Assembly: GCF_004354915.1 (NCBI RefSeq) | Contig: NZ_SMSI01000001.1 | Location: 1,116,001 to 1,180,000, forward strand | Length of the DNA: 64,000 nucleotides | Reading direction: 5' to 3' | Source: Pseudohoeflea suaedae | Lineage (GTDB): Bacteria > Pseudomonadota > Alphaproteobacteria > Rhizobiales > Rhizobiaceae | In this document: positions 36,234-45,515 of the stretch, piece by piece | Position numbering within the stretch: position 1 is the stretch's first letter | How the letters are laid out: each line of letters starts with the position of its first letter | Position numbers and translations under genes: made by a program | Notes under the pieces: model-generated | Database searches by the model: none | Seen by the model: the letters and a program-made list of their open reading frames with translations, nothing else | What the model was told of the DNA's origin: nothing

Positions 36234-37295
36234 ATGTTCGACAAACTGAAAAAGTTTGCGCTGGTATCAGTGCTGAGTTTCGCTCCGCTGTCCGCGGTCG
36301 CCCAGGAAGTGACCTGGCAGATCCCGACTTCGGTTCCGGAAGGTTCGCCCTTCTACGTCAATTTCCTCGAGCGCTTCGCCGATAATGCCGACGCGCTGAC
36401 CGAAGGCCGCGTCAAGATCGAGCCGTTCGGCGCAGGGGTCCTGGTTCCGGCCCTGCAGGTCTACGACGGCGTCAAGGACGGCATCATCCAGGCCGGCCAC
36501 TCGACCCCGAGCTATCTGGTCAACCAGGATCCGACCAATGCCATCTTCGCAGGCTTTCCGGGCGGCATGGGCCCCGAGGCCTTCATCACCTGGATCTACG
36601 AAAAGGGCGGCAAGGAAAAGCTCGCCGAACTGCGCGCCAAGGATGGCCTGAAAAACCTCATCGTCGGTATCGGTTCGTCCGAAATCATGGCGCACTCCAA
36701 CGTGCCGGTGACCAAGGCGGAAGACCTCAAGGGCCTCAAGTATCGCACCTCCGGTCCGTGGGCTGCCGTCATGAGCGAGTATTTCGGCGCGGTGCCGACC
36801 GTCGTTCCGCCGGGTGAAATCTACACGCTGCTGCAGCGCAAGGGCGTCGACCTCATCGAATGGGGCCCGCCCTCGGGCAACATGCCGGAAGGTTTCCACG
36901 AGGCCGCCAAGTACATCATCGTGCCGGGCGTCCACCAGCCGACCTTCCTCTGGGAAGTCGTGATGAAGCAGGAAACCTGGGATGCGCTCCCCGAGGATAT
37001 CAAGCCGCTCCTCGAAAAGGCTGCCGAGTTGACCACGATGCAGGCGCTCATCCACTTCTACGGTGAGGATGTCGTGGCGATGGACACCTATCGCAACGGC
37101 AAGAACGAGATCATCACCCTGTCGCCGGAATTCGTGAAGGAACTCTCCGACGCGGGCAATGACTGGATCTCCAAGACCGCCGAGGCCCAGAAGGGCGAAG
37201 GCAACGCGACGATGTCCGATATCCTTGCCGACTATCAGGCGTTCAAGACGCTCTGGGAATCGGAATCGAGCTACCTGATCCGGAACCAGAAGTAA
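36234..37295 (+). CDS. TRAP transporter substrate-binding protein (DctP-like)
   Basis: A 353-residue periplasmic binding protein with signal peptide FALVSVLSFAPLSAVAQ. The mature start is EVTWQIPTSVPEGSPFY. The ligand-Arg segment is LKGLKYRTSGPWAAVMSEYF and the downstream EWGPPSGNMPEGFHEAAKYI is typical of DctP proteins. ATG 36234 is chosen because it starts the signal peptide. By context it binds the substrate of the DapA-like and aconitase X enzymes, perhaps hydroxyproline or a related compound. Confidence 0.92.
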   Translation: MFDKLKKFALVSVLSFAPLSAVAQEVTWQIPTSVPEGSPFYVNFLERFADNADALTEGRVKIEPFGAGVLVPALQVYDGVKDGIIQAGHSTPSYLVNQDPTNAIFAGFPGGMGPEAFITWIYEKGGKEKLAELRAKDGLKNLIVGIGSSEIMAHSNVPVTKAEDLKGLKYRTSGPWAAVMSEYFGAVPTVVPPGEIYTLLQRKGVDLIEWGPPSGNMPEGFHEAAKYIIVPGVHQPTFLWEVVMKQETWDALPEDIKPLLEKAAELTTMQALIHFYGEDVVAMDTYRNGKNEIITLSPEFVKELSDAGNDWISKTAEAQKGEGNATMSDILADYQAFKTLWESESSYLIRNQK

Positions 37296-37317
37296 GTTTG
37301 AAACGGAGACGACCGTC

Positions 37318-37833
37318 ATGAACAAGCTGTTCGGAATAGTCGAGGCTTTCACCCGCCTCCTCGCCTGGGCGGCGCGGCTCGTGACGGTCGTTCTCGTTGC
37401 AAGCATGATCTATGAAGTGGTGGCGCGCTATTTCTTCGGCGCGCCGACCATCTGGGCCTTCGACATCTCCTACATGGCGACCGGTGTGCTCTTCGTGCTC
37501 GGCGCCGCCTATACCCTCAAGGAAGACGGCCACGTCCGGATCGACTTCCTGGCCCAGAAGATGAACCCGACGTTCCGCCGCTGGTACGAGGGGCTGCTCT
37601 TCATCTTCGTCATCGCGCCCATCTTCGCGCTCCTTTCCAAATTTGCCGTCGAGAAGACCTGGCGCGCCTTCCTCACCTCCGAGGTCGAGATGGTCAGCCC
37701 CTGGGCGCCGCTCATGTGGCCCTTCTACGCGGCGCTCGCTCTCGGACTGATCGCTCTGACCATGCAGCAGATCGTCCATGGGCTTCGCCTGCTGATGGGC
37801 GAAAACGAAAAAAGCTTTGAACTGGAAGCCTGA
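37318..37833 (+). CDS. TRAP transporter small permease (DctQ-like)
   Basis: A 171-residue DctQ protein with four transmembrane helices, starting with LLAWAARLVTVVLVASMIYE and carrying VARYFFGAPTIWAFDISYMA, the family motif. LKEDGHVRIDFLAQKM is also typical. It follows dctP by 22 nt and precedes the large permease by 3 nt. Confidence 0.92.
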   Translation: MNKLFGIVEAFTRLLAWAARLVTVVLVASMIYEVVARYFFGAPTIWAFDISYMATGVLFVLGAAYTLKEDGHVRIDFLAQKMNPTFRRWYEGLLFIFVIAPIFALLSKFAVEKTWRAFLTSEVEMVSPWAPLMWPFYAALALGLIALTMQQIVHGLRLLMGENEKSFELEA

Positions 37834-37836
37834 TAG

Positions 37837-39147
37837 ATGCTTATCGCTTCACTCATGTTCCCGGCGCTCTTCGCGCTGGTACTCACCGGGATCCCCATCG
37901 CCTTCTCGCTGGCCATCGTGTCGGCGGCGGCCGGTCTCGCCAAATTCGGCCCCCATGCCTTCGGTCAGCTCTACGGCGCCTTCTACTCGGCTTCGACCAA
38001 CTTCATCCTCGCCGCGATTCCCATGTTCGTTCTCATGGGCGCGATCCTGGAAAGGTCCGGCATTGCCGAGCGCCTGTTCCGCGTGATGCAGCTCTGGATG
38101 ACGCGCCTGCCGGGCGGGCTTGCCGTTGCGACGATCGCCATGGGCGCGATCTTCGCCGCCGCCGCAGGCGTCGTCGGTGCCGTTGAAGTCATGATCGGCA
38201 TGATGGCGATCCCCGCCATGCAGCGCGGTGGTTTTCGCAACAGCCAGATCGCAGGAACCATCTGCGCGGGCGGTTCGCTTGGCACGATGATTCCCCCCTC
38301 AGTCATCGCTGTCATGTACGCGTCGCTCGCGCAGATGTCGGTGGGCGAATTGCTCGCCGGCATGATGCTGCCGGGTCTGCTGATGGTCGGGCTCTTCATC
38401 GTCTATCTGATCATCCAGGGCGTCGTGGCCCCGCCACGGCCCGACGCGGACAATATCGAGCCCGACGTGCCGCTCGGCGAGAAGCTGAAGCTGACCGTCA
38501 CGTCCTTGCTGCCGATCGTGGTCCTGATCTTCGCGGTTCTCGGCTCGCTCCTGGCCGGTATTGCCTCGCCCACCGAAGCCGCGTCCGTCGGCGCGCTCGG
38601 CGCGACGATCCTTGCCATCGTCTATCGCAAGTTCTCATTGCCGATGCTGTTCGATTCCCTTGCGATCACCGTGCGTATCTCGGCGATGATCCTTCTGATC
38701 GTGGCGGCGGGCACCATGTTCATGGGCACCTTTGCCGCCAATGGCGGTTCCCGCCTGATCCGCTCCATGGTCGAACTTTCCGGCTTCGGCGATGCGGGCA
38801 TGATCGTCCTGTTCCTGATCATCGTGCTGCTTCTCGGCTTCGTGCTCGACTGGACGGCGAACGTGCTGATCACCGTGCCGCTGTTCACCCCCTTCATCCG
38901 CCAGGCGGGTATCGATCCCGTGTGGTTCGGCACGATGATGATCGTCGTCATCCAGACGAGCTACCTGACGCCGCCCATGGCTTCGTCGATCTTCTACCTC
39001 AAATCCATCGCGCCGAAGGACATGACCTATGGCGAGATGTGCCGGGGGGTCGTCCCCTTCATCATCCTGCAGATCCTTACCCTCGCTCTCGTCGCGCTGT
39101 TCCCGGCCCTTTCGACCTGGCTGCCTTCGAAAATCGTCGGTTTCTGA
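37837..39147 (+). CDS. TRAP transporter large permease (DctM-like)
   Basis: A 436-residue DctM-family membrane protein. Conserved segments: AAIPMFVLMGAILERSGIAE, FAAAAGVVGAVEVMIGMMAI, CAGGSLGTMIPPSVIAVMYA and VVIQTSYLTPPMASSIFYLK. It completes the GntR-linked TRAP transporter and is followed 33 nt later by the DapA-family lyase, in the same operon. Confidence 0.94.
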   Translation: MLIASLMFPALFALVLTGIPIAFSLAIVSAAAGLAKFGPHAFGQLYGAFYSASTNFILAAIPMFVLMGAILERSGIAERLFRVMQLWMTRLPGGLAVATIAMGAIFAAAAGVVGAVEVMIGMMAIPAMQRGGFRNSQIAGTICAGGSLGTMIPPSVIAVMYASLAQMSVGELLAGMMLPGLLMVGLFIVYLIIQGVVAPPRPDADNIEPDVPLGEKLKLTVTSLLPIVVLIFAVLGSLLAGIASPTEAASVGALGATILAIVYRKFSLPMLFDSLAITVRISAMILLIVAAGTMFMGTFAANGGSRLIRSMVELSGFGDAGMIVLFLIIVLLLGFVLDWTANVLITVPLFTPFIRQAGIDPVWFGTMMIVVIQTSYLTPPMASSIFYLKSIAPKDMTYGEMCRGVVPFIILQILTLALVALFPALSTWLPSKIVGF

Positions 39148-39180
39148 TAGTCTGACCAACAACCCTAAGAAGAGTATCCC

Positions 39181-40122
39181 ATGAACGATTCCATATTCAC
39201 CGGTTGCATTCCGGCCCTCATGACGCCGTGCAAGGCCGACCGCAGCCCGGATTTCGATGCGCTTGTCCGCAAGGGCAAGGAATTGATCGAAGCCGGCATG
39301 TCCGCCGTCGTCTATTGCGGATCGATGGGTGACTGGCCGCTCCTGACCGACGCGCAGCGCATGGAAGGCGTGGCGCGGCTGACCGAAGCGGGCGTCCCGG
39401 TGATCGTCGGTACCGGTGCGGTGAACACGGCTTCGGCCGTGGCGCACGCGGCCCACGCCGCAAAGGTCGGCGCCAAGGGGCTGATGGTCATCCCGCGCGT
39501 TCTCTCCCGCGGTTCGTCCCCGGCCGCGCAGAAGGCGCATTTCAAGGCGATCCTTTCGGCCGCACCCGGCATCCCCGCCGTCATCTACAACAGCCCGTAT
39601 TACGGTTTCGCGACCCGCGCCGATCTCTTCTTCGCACTGCGCGCGGAACACTCCAACCTGATCGGTTTCAAGGAGTTCGGCGGCTCTGCGGACCTGCGCT
39701 ACGCAGCCGAGAACATCACATCGCGTGACGACACGGTCACCCTGATGGTCGGCGTCGATACCAACGTGTTCCACGGTTACGTCAATTGCGGGGCCGGCGG
39801 CGCGATCACCGGCATCGGCAACGCGCTGCCCAGGGAAGTTCTGCATCTCGTGGCGCTCTGCGAGAAGGCAGCCAAGGGAGACGTCAAGGCGCGTGCACGG
39901 GCGCTCGAACTGGAAAGCGCGCTCGCCGTTCTCTCGTCCTTCGACGAAGGCCCGGATCTCGTGCTCTTCTACAAGTATCTGCTCGTTCTCAACGGAGAGA
40001 GCGAATACGAGCTGCATTTCAACGAGACCGATGCGCTCGACGATGCCCAGCGCAACTATGTCGAAGCCCAGTACAAGCTTTTCCGCACCTGGTATGCGGA
40101 ATGGTCGGCCGATCTCGGCTGA
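39181..40122 (+). CDS. DapA-family (DHDPS/NAL) lyase, probable hydroxyproline-pathway deaminase
   Basis: A 313-residue class I aldolase-fold protein. The Schiff-base Lys is in [16 protein letters not shown], the catalytic Tyr in [17 protein letters not shown], and the family Gly motif reads [20 protein letters not shown] and not the DHDPS form GTTGE. From memory this variant matches the LhpC-type 1-pyrroline-4-hydroxy-2-carboxylate deaminases of 4-hydroxyproline degradation, forming 2-oxoglutarate semialdehyde. Lysine biosynthesis is unlikely in this TRAP/aconitase X context. A terminator follows. The class is certain; the exact substrate is a reasoned guess. Confidence 0.8.
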   Translation: MNDSIFTGCIPALMTPCKADRSPDFDALVRKGKELIEAGMSAVVYCGSMGDWPLLTDAQRMEGVARLTEAGVPVIVGTGAVNTASAVAHAAHAAKVGAKGLMVIPRVLSRGSSPAAQKAHFKAILSAAPGIPAVIYNSPYYGFATRADLFFALRAEHSNLIGFKEFGGSADLRYAAENITSRDDTVTLMVGVDTNVFHGYVNCGAGGAITGIGNALPREVLHLVALCEKAAKGDVKARARALELESALAVLSSFDEGPDLVLFYKYLLVLNGESEYELHFNETDALDDAQRNYVEAQYKLFRTWYAEWSADLG

Positions 40123-40144
40123 TCGCGGCGAACGGATCTGTCGG

Positions 40145-40179
40145 AAACGGCGGCGGGCCACGGGCTCCGCCGCCGTTTT
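40145..40179 (+). terminator. Rho-independent terminator after the DapA-family gene
   Basis: ACGGCGGCGG (40147-40156) pairs perfectly with CCGCCGCCGT (40167-40176), flanked by AA and followed by TTTT. It should end most transcripts from the GntR-controlled operon, leaving aconitase X either on read-through or on its own promoter. Confidence 0.88.
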
Positions 40180-40237
40180 CATTTGTGATCGGCCGTCGAT
40201 TGCTCCTAAGCTCGCGAACTCGATGAAGGGCCCGCCA

Positions 40238-41911
40238 GTGACAGATGCCATCGCAATCATTTCCGGACGGGCAAATGGCCCGGTCGTCGCCAGTGACGAA
40301 CCGCTGAGTTTCTGGGGCGGGGTCGATCCGGCGACCGGCCTGGTCATCGATGCTTCCCATCCGCTGAAGGGGTGCAGCATCTCAGGCGCAATCCTGATGC
40401 TGCCGCTGAGCCGGGGCTCCTGCACGGGGTCGGGCGTCCTGCTCGACCTTGTCCTCGGTGGCCGTGGCCCCGCGGCGATCATCTTCTCGGAACCGGAGGA
40501 TGTCCTGACGCTCGGCGCGTTGGTGGCAAAGGAAATGTTCGGCAGTTCCCTGCCGGTTTTGCGCGTCTCCCGGAACGTCTTCCGAAAGCTCTCGCTGGTC
40601 GGCGAGATCGCCATCGAGGACAACCGGATCGTCGCCGGAGAGTGCGAAGTGCCCTTGGCGCCGGCGCGAGCGGCCAAACTCGATCTTGCCGCAGACGAGC
40701 AGGCAATGCTGGACGGCGCGAAGGGAGAGGCGGCGGCAGTCGCCATGCGGGTGATCTGCGCCATGGCGGCCCAGCAGGGAGCGGGTTCGCTGGTTCCCGT
40801 CAGCCAGGCTCATATCGATGGCTGCATCTATGCGAGCCCCGCCAACCTCACCTTTGCCGAACGGATGCTCGAGCTCGGCGCCGAAGTCACGGTGCCCACC
40901 ACGATGAATGCGATCTCCGTCGACCGGGAGAACTGGCGCGGGCAGGGGATGGATCCGGAATTCGGCGTCCCGGCGCAGCGCCTTGCCGATGCCTATGTCG
41001 AAATGGGCTGCGCGCCGACATTCACCTGCGCGCCCTATCTGCTTGAAACCGCGCCTCACGAGGCCGAAGCGATTGCCTGGGCCGAATCCAACGCCGTCGT
41101 CTTCGCCAACACCGTCCTCGGCGCCCGCACCACCAAACACCCTGATTTCCTCGATCTCTGCATCGCGGTCACCGGGCGTGCGCCGTGCTCCGGCGTCTAT
41201 CTCGATGCGAACCGAAGGCCTGCCATCATCCTCGATGTGGACATGCCGGGGCAGGTCGAAGACGCCTTTTGGCCGCTGATCGGCTATGTCGCCGGAGCCC
41301 GTGCGCCTGATTGCATCCCGCTTCTCAGGGGGCTGGCGGAAACCGGACCCGATGATCTGAAAGCGCTCTGTGCGGCTTTCGGTACCATGTCGGCCGCTCC
41401 CATGCTGCATGTCGAAGGCGTGACGCCTGAGGCGGATCTCGATCCATTGCCGCAGGCCGCTACGGTCCGTATCACGCGCGAGGACCTGCGCGAGACATGG
41501 GCGCGGCTGAATTACGGTCCCGAAGAGGTGGATCTGATAGCAATCGGCAGCCCGCACGCGTCGCTCGCCGAATTGCGGCGTCTGCGCGATGCGCTGGGAG
41601 GGGAGACGACCCGCGTGCCCATCATCGCGACCGCCGGTCGCCGGATCATCGACGAGGCCCGCACCGACGGCATACTCCACGATCTGAAGAAATCCGGTGT
41701 CCGCGTCTTCCCGGACATCTGCTGGTGTTCGATAGGCGAGCCGGTCTTCCCGCGTGAAACAACGGTCGTTCTGACCAATTCAGGCAAATATGCCCATTAC
41801 GGTCCCGGTCTTTCCGGCCGCCATGTGCGCCTTGCCGGGCTCGATGACTGCATCCGTGCGGCACTGACGGGATCCGCCCCGCCGCGCATGCCGGACTGGC
41901 TCGCAAAATGA
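40238..41911 (+). CDS. Aconitase X family protein (fused DUF126-DUF521), probable cis-3-hydroxy-L-proline dehydratase
   Basis: A 557-residue fused aconitase X. The small swivelling domain is N-terminal (residues 1-125: [20 protein letters not shown], then [16 protein letters not shown]). The large catalytic domain follows ([55 protein letters not shown]). Cys residues in TCAPYL and around CWCS could support a metal or Fe-S site. Characterised bacterial members dehydrate cis-3-hydroxy-L-proline to 1-pyrroline-2-carboxylate. GTG 40238 is chosen for GAAGGG upstream; ATG 40223 in frame is the alternative. It lies beyond a terminator but is clearly in the same metabolic group. Confidence 0.82.
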   Translation: MTDAIAIISGRANGPVVASDEPLSFWGGVDPATGLVIDASHPLKGCSISGAILMLPLSRGSCTGSGVLLDLVLGGRGPAAIIFSEPEDVLTLGALVAKEMFGSSLPVLRVSRNVFRKLSLVGEIAIEDNRIVAGECEVPLAPARAAKLDLAADEQAMLDGAKGEAAAVAMRVICAMAAQQGAGSLVPVSQAHIDGCIYASPANLTFAERMLELGAEVTVPTTMNAISVDRENWRGQGMDPEFGVPAQRLADAYVEMGCAPTFTCAPYLLETAPHEAEAIAWAESNAVVFANTVLGARTTKHPDFLDLCIAVTGRAPCSGVYLDANRRPAIILDVDMPGQVEDAFWPLIGYVAGARAPDCIPLLRGLAETGPDDLKALCAAFGTMSAAPMLHVEGVTPEADLDPLPQAATVRITREDLRETWARLNYGPEEVDLIAIGSPHASLAELRRLRDALGGETTRVPIIATAGRRIIDEARTDGILHDLKKSGVRVFPDICWCSIGEPVFPRETTVVLTNSGKYAHYGPGLSGRHVRLAGLDDCIRAALTGSAPPRMPDWLAK

Positions 41912-41982
41912 CCCGTTGACCTGCGACATTCTGCCGGGTCGGGGCTGCGGGAACCCTCGGCGCTTTTGCGCGTTGGTGTCTT

Positions 41983-44232
41983 ATGATGGACATCCGTAAG
42001 AAAATGCTCACAAGACCGATTCACCGCTGGGCAAAGACGGCCCTGCCCAGTCTGTCGATGACGGAAGCGGAAGCGCTCAACGCCGGCGAAGTCTGGTGGG
42101 AAGCGGATCTCTTTTCCGGCAATCCCGACTATTCGAAACTGCACGCGGTCAAGGCGCCGACGTTGACGGCGGAAGAGCAGGCGTTTCTCGATGGACCCTG
42201 CGCGCAACTCTGCGAGATGATCGACGACTGGAAGATCAACCAGCAGGATGCCGACCTGCCGCCCGAAGTGTGGAGCTTCCTGCGCAAGAACGGCTTCTTC
42301 GGCATGATCATCCACAAGAAGCATGGCGGTCTCGGTTTCTCGGCTTTTGCCCATTCCGAGGTCGTGCGTTTCATTTCCACCCGCTCGGTCGCAGCCGCCG
42401 TCACCGTGATGGTCCCCAATTCGCTCGGCCCGGGTGAACTGATCCACCAGTTCGGCACCGACGCGCAGAAGGACTACTGGCTTCCGCGTCTTGCCGACGG
42501 CACAGAGCTTCCCGCCTTCGGCCTGACCAGCAACGAGGCAGGCTCCGACGCATCGGCCATGGTCGACGAGGGCGTCGTCGAGACGGGCATGTGGAACGGC
42601 GAGGAGGTGCTCGGCATCCGTCTCAACTGGGCCAAGCGCTACATCACCTTGTCGCCCGTCTGCACGGTTCTGGGCCTCGCATTCAAGCTTCGGGACCCCC
42701 AAAACCACCTCGGCAAGGGTGAGGAAGTCGGCATCACCTGCGCGCTGGTTCCGACCGATCTCGACGGTGTCGAGACGGGGCGTCGCCATATTCCCTCCAC
42801 CACCATGTTCATGAACGGGCCGACGACCGGCAGGGACGTCTTCGTGCCTCTCGACCACATCATCGGCGGGCCGGACTATGCCGGTCGCGGCTGGATGATG
42901 CTGATGAGCGCGCTTGCCGCCGGTCGCGGCATCTCCCTGCCGTCCATGGGGACGGCAGCCATCGCCATGTCCGCTCACACGACCGGTGCCTATGCCCGTA
43001 TCCGCCAGCAGTTCAACCTGCCCATCGGCAAGTTCGGCGGCGTGCAGATCCCGATGGCCCGGATGGCGGTCGATTCCTACGTCATGGATGCAGCCCGCCG
43101 GCTCACCTGTGCCGGTCTCGACGAGGGCCGCGCGCTCTCCGTCATCTCCGCCATCATGAAGGCCCATGCGACGCTTCGCATGCGTGAGGCCTGTAACGAC
43201 GCGATGGACGTTCATTCCGGCAAGGCCGTGATCGACGGTCCCTCCAATTATCTGCTCCCGCTCTATCGCGCGGTGCCGATCGGCATCACCGTGGAGGGCG
43301 CCAATATCGTCACCCGTGCGCTGATCATCTTCGGTCAGGGCTCGATCCGCGCCCACCCGCATCTGCTCGACGAGATGCAGGCGCTGGCGATGGAGGACGA
43401 TGAAGAAAGCCTCGATGCTTTCGACAAGTCGTTCTGGGCACATGTCGGCCACAGCGTGAAGACCGCGGGTCGTGCTTTCATCCGCGCCTGGAGCGGAAGC
43501 TGGGTTGCGCCCGCGCCGAACGGCTCGGCCCCGGTCGCGCATATCTATCGCGAACTCGCCCGCTGGTCCGCGTCATACGCACTCGTCGCCGATCTGTGCT
43601 TTCTGGTCTTCGGCGGTGAACTCAAGCGCCGTGAGATGATCTCGATCCGCATGGGCGACATCCTGTCCGAGATGTATCTGATGTCGGCAGCGCTCAAGCG
43701 CTGGGAGGACGAAGGCCAGCAGGATGCGGATCTCCCGATCCTCGAATATGCGGCCACACGCTCCTTCAACACGATCCGTCGTCTTCTCAACGAGGTGCTG
43801 GAAAACATGCCGTCGGCATTCGCCCGCGCCGTGGCCCGGTTAGTCACGCTGCCAGGTGGTGGCACGACGGGTCCGAGCGACGAACTGATCGCGGAATGCG
43901 CCAACCTGATTTACGAGCCGTCCGCGACCCGCGACCGCATCACCGGACATCTCGGCGCGGCCGGGCAGCGGCCGGGAGTGGCCAAGCTCAACGAAGCCTA
44001 TGCGGCCGTGGTGGAGCTCGACCCCGTGATGAGAAAACTCCGCAAGGCAAGGCAGACGCCCGACGATGGTCTGGCTGCCGGCACGATCACCGACGAGGAA
44101 CGCGGCAAGATCGCCCACATGGAGAAGCTGGTCGGCGAAGTCACGGCAGTCGATGACTTCACGCCGGAAGAGCTGGCCCGCTATTACGAAGGCTTCAAGC
44201 CTGAGGACGCTTCGAGGATCGCAGCAGAATGA
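41983..44232 (+). CDS. fadE: Acyl-CoA dehydrogenase, FadE type
   Basis: A 749-residue flavoprotein of the large FadE class, first step of beta-oxidation (acyl-CoA to trans-2-enoyl-CoA). Seen: LTSNEAGSDASAMVDEGVVE for FAD/substrate binding, GRHIPSTTMFMNGPTTG, and EGANIVTRALIIFGQGSIR near the active site. The C-terminal 250 residues are the DUF1974-like extension unique to FadE. It is shorter than E. coli FadE and lacks its N-terminal hydrophobic segment. It leads a four-gene operon with an ATGA overlap to the thiolase gene. Confidence 0.92.
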   Translation: MMDIRKKMLTRPIHRWAKTALPSLSMTEAEALNAGEVWWEADLFSGNPDYSKLHAVKAPTLTAEEQAFLDGPCAQLCEMIDDWKINQQDADLPPEVWSFLRKNGFFGMIIHKKHGGLGFSAFAHSEVVRFISTRSVAAAVTVMVPNSLGPGELIHQFGTDAQKDYWLPRLADGTELPAFGLTSNEAGSDASAMVDEGVVETGMWNGEEVLGIRLNWAKRYITLSPVCTVLGLAFKLRDPQNHLGKGEEVGITCALVPTDLDGVETGRRHIPSTTMFMNGPTTGRDVFVPLDHIIGGPDYAGRGWMMLMSALAAGRGISLPSMGTAAIAMSAHTTGAYARIRQQFNLPIGKFGGVQIPMARMAVDSYVMDAARRLTCAGLDEGRALSVISAIMKAHATLRMREACNDAMDVHSGKAVIDGPSNYLLPLYRAVPIGITVEGANIVTRALIIFGQGSIRAHPHLLDEMQALAMEDDEESLDAFDKSFWAHVGHSVKTAGRAFIRAWSGSWVAPAPNGSAPVAHIYRELARWSASYALVADLCFLVFGGELKRREMISIRMGDILSEMYLMSAALKRWEDEGQQDADLPILEYAATRSFNTIRRLLNEVLENMPSAFARAVARLVTLPGGGTTGPSDELIAECANLIYEPSATRDRITGHLGAAGQRPGVAKLNEAYAAVVELDPVMRKLRKARQTPDDGLAAGTITDEERGKIAHMEKLVGEVTAVDDFTPEELARYYEGFKPEDASRIAAE

Positions 44233-45515
44233 GCCGTCCAGTCTATCTCGTCGATGGAGCCCGCACGCCATTCCTGAAGGCGCGCGGCAACCCCGGCCCT
44301 TTCACTCCCGTCGATCTCTCGGTGCAGTGCGGCCGCCCGCTTCTGGCACGGCAGAGCTTCGATCCGCAAACGTTTGATCTCGTCATTCTCGGCTGCGTCA
44401 ATGTGGTGGCCGACGAGATGAACCCCGCGCGCGTCGCTGCGCTGCGGCTGGGCCTCGGCGAGGACATGGTGGCCTTCACCGTGCAGATCAATTGCGGCTC
44501 CGGAATGCAGTCGATCGACACCGCCTACCGCTATATCCGCGACGGCAGCCACGACATGATCCTGGCAGGTGGCGCTGAATCCCTCAGTCATGCGCCGCTG
44601 GTCCTGCGCCAGAGCGCGTCGGAATGGTTCGGCAAGCTTGCCATGGCCAAGGGACCGCTCGATCAGGCGAAGGCCATGGCCGGCCTGAAGCCTGAATTCT
44701 TCAAGCCCGTCGTGGGCCTCGAGCGCGGTCTTACCGATCCGGTGACCGAACTCTCGATGGGTCAGACGGCTGAAATTCTCGCCCACCGTTTCGATATCAC
44801 CCGCAAGATGGCCGATACCTACGCAATGGAGAGCCATCACCGGCTCGCCAGGGCGCAGAAGGAAGGCTGGCTCGATGACGAAGTGGTGCCGGCCATCGAC
44901 CGCGATGGCAATGTCTACGAGGCCGATGACGGCGTGCGTCCCGACAGCGATCTCGCCGGTCTGGCAAAACCCAAACCCGCATTCGAGCGCCCCTATGGCA
45001 AGGTGACCGCAGGCAATTCGAGCCAGATCACCGACGGCGCGTCCTGGGTGATCCTGGCATCCGAGGAGGCCGTTGAAAAACACGGCCTCAAGCCCATCGC
45101 CCGCATCGTCGACAGCGAATGGGCAGCCCTCGATCCCTCCGTCATGGGGCTCGGTCCGGTGATGAGCTCGACGCCGCTTGCCAGGCGCAACGAGCTCGAA
45201 CTCAACACCATCGACCTGTGGGAACTCAACGAAGCTTTCGCAGCCCAGGTGCTTTCCTGCCTGGCGGCCTGGGAGGATCCCGGTTTCTGTCGCGAGGTTC
45301 TCGGTCTCGACGGCGCCTTCGGGCGCATCGACCGCGACAAGCTCAATATCGACGGCGGCGCGATTTCCCTCGGTCATCCGGTCGGCACCAGCGGCAACCG
45401 CATCGTCCTGCATCTCGCCAATGCGCTCAGGCGCACCGGCGGCAGATACGGCATTGCGACCGAATGCATAGGCGGCGGTCTTGGCGGAGCCATGCTTCTG
45501 GAGGCCGTCCAATGA
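44229..45515 (+). CDS. Acetyl-CoA C-acyltransferase (thiolase, FadI/FadA-like)
   Basis: A 428-residue thiolase. The nucleophile is Cys89 in VQINCGSGMQSIDTAYRYI. The His of GGAISLGHPVGTSGNRIVL and the second Cys of ATECIGGGLGGAML complete the active site. It performs thiolytic cleavage of 3-ketoacyl-CoA, the last beta-oxidation step. The GGxSxGHP region and length fit degradative thiolases. It overlaps fadE and the multifunctional enzyme by 4 nt on either side, so expression is stoichiometric. Confidence 0.94.
   Translation: MSRPVYLVDGARTPFLKARGNPGPFTPVDLSVQCGRPLLARQSFDPQTFDLVILGCVNVVADEMNPARVAALRLGLGEDMVAFTVQINCGSGMQSIDTAYRYIRDGSHDMILAGGAESLSHAPLVLRQSASEWFGKLAMAKGPLDQAKAMAGLKPEFFKPVVGLERGLTDPVTELSMGQTAEILAHRFDITRKMADTYAMESHHRLARAQKEGWLDDEVVPAIDRDGNVYEADDGVRPDSDLAGLAKPKPAFERPYGKVTAGNSSQITDGASWVILASEEAVEKHGLKPIARIVDSEWAALDPSVMGLGPVMSSTPLARRNELELNTIDLWELNEAFAAQVLSCLAAWEDPGFCREVLGLDGAFGRIDRDKLNIDGGAISLGHPVGTSGNRIVLHLANALRRTGGRYGIATECIGGGLGGAMLLEAVQ

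Noticed and set aside
38635-40764. A 709-codon minus-strand frame across dctM, the DapA-family gene and aconitase X
   Set aside because: It spans three well-supported plus-strand genes and a strong terminator, and shows no protein family signature.
41912-41982. A possible hairpin GACCCG/CGGGTC after aconitase X
   Set aside because: The loop would be about 19 nt and no T-run follows, so it does not qualify as an intrinsic terminator.
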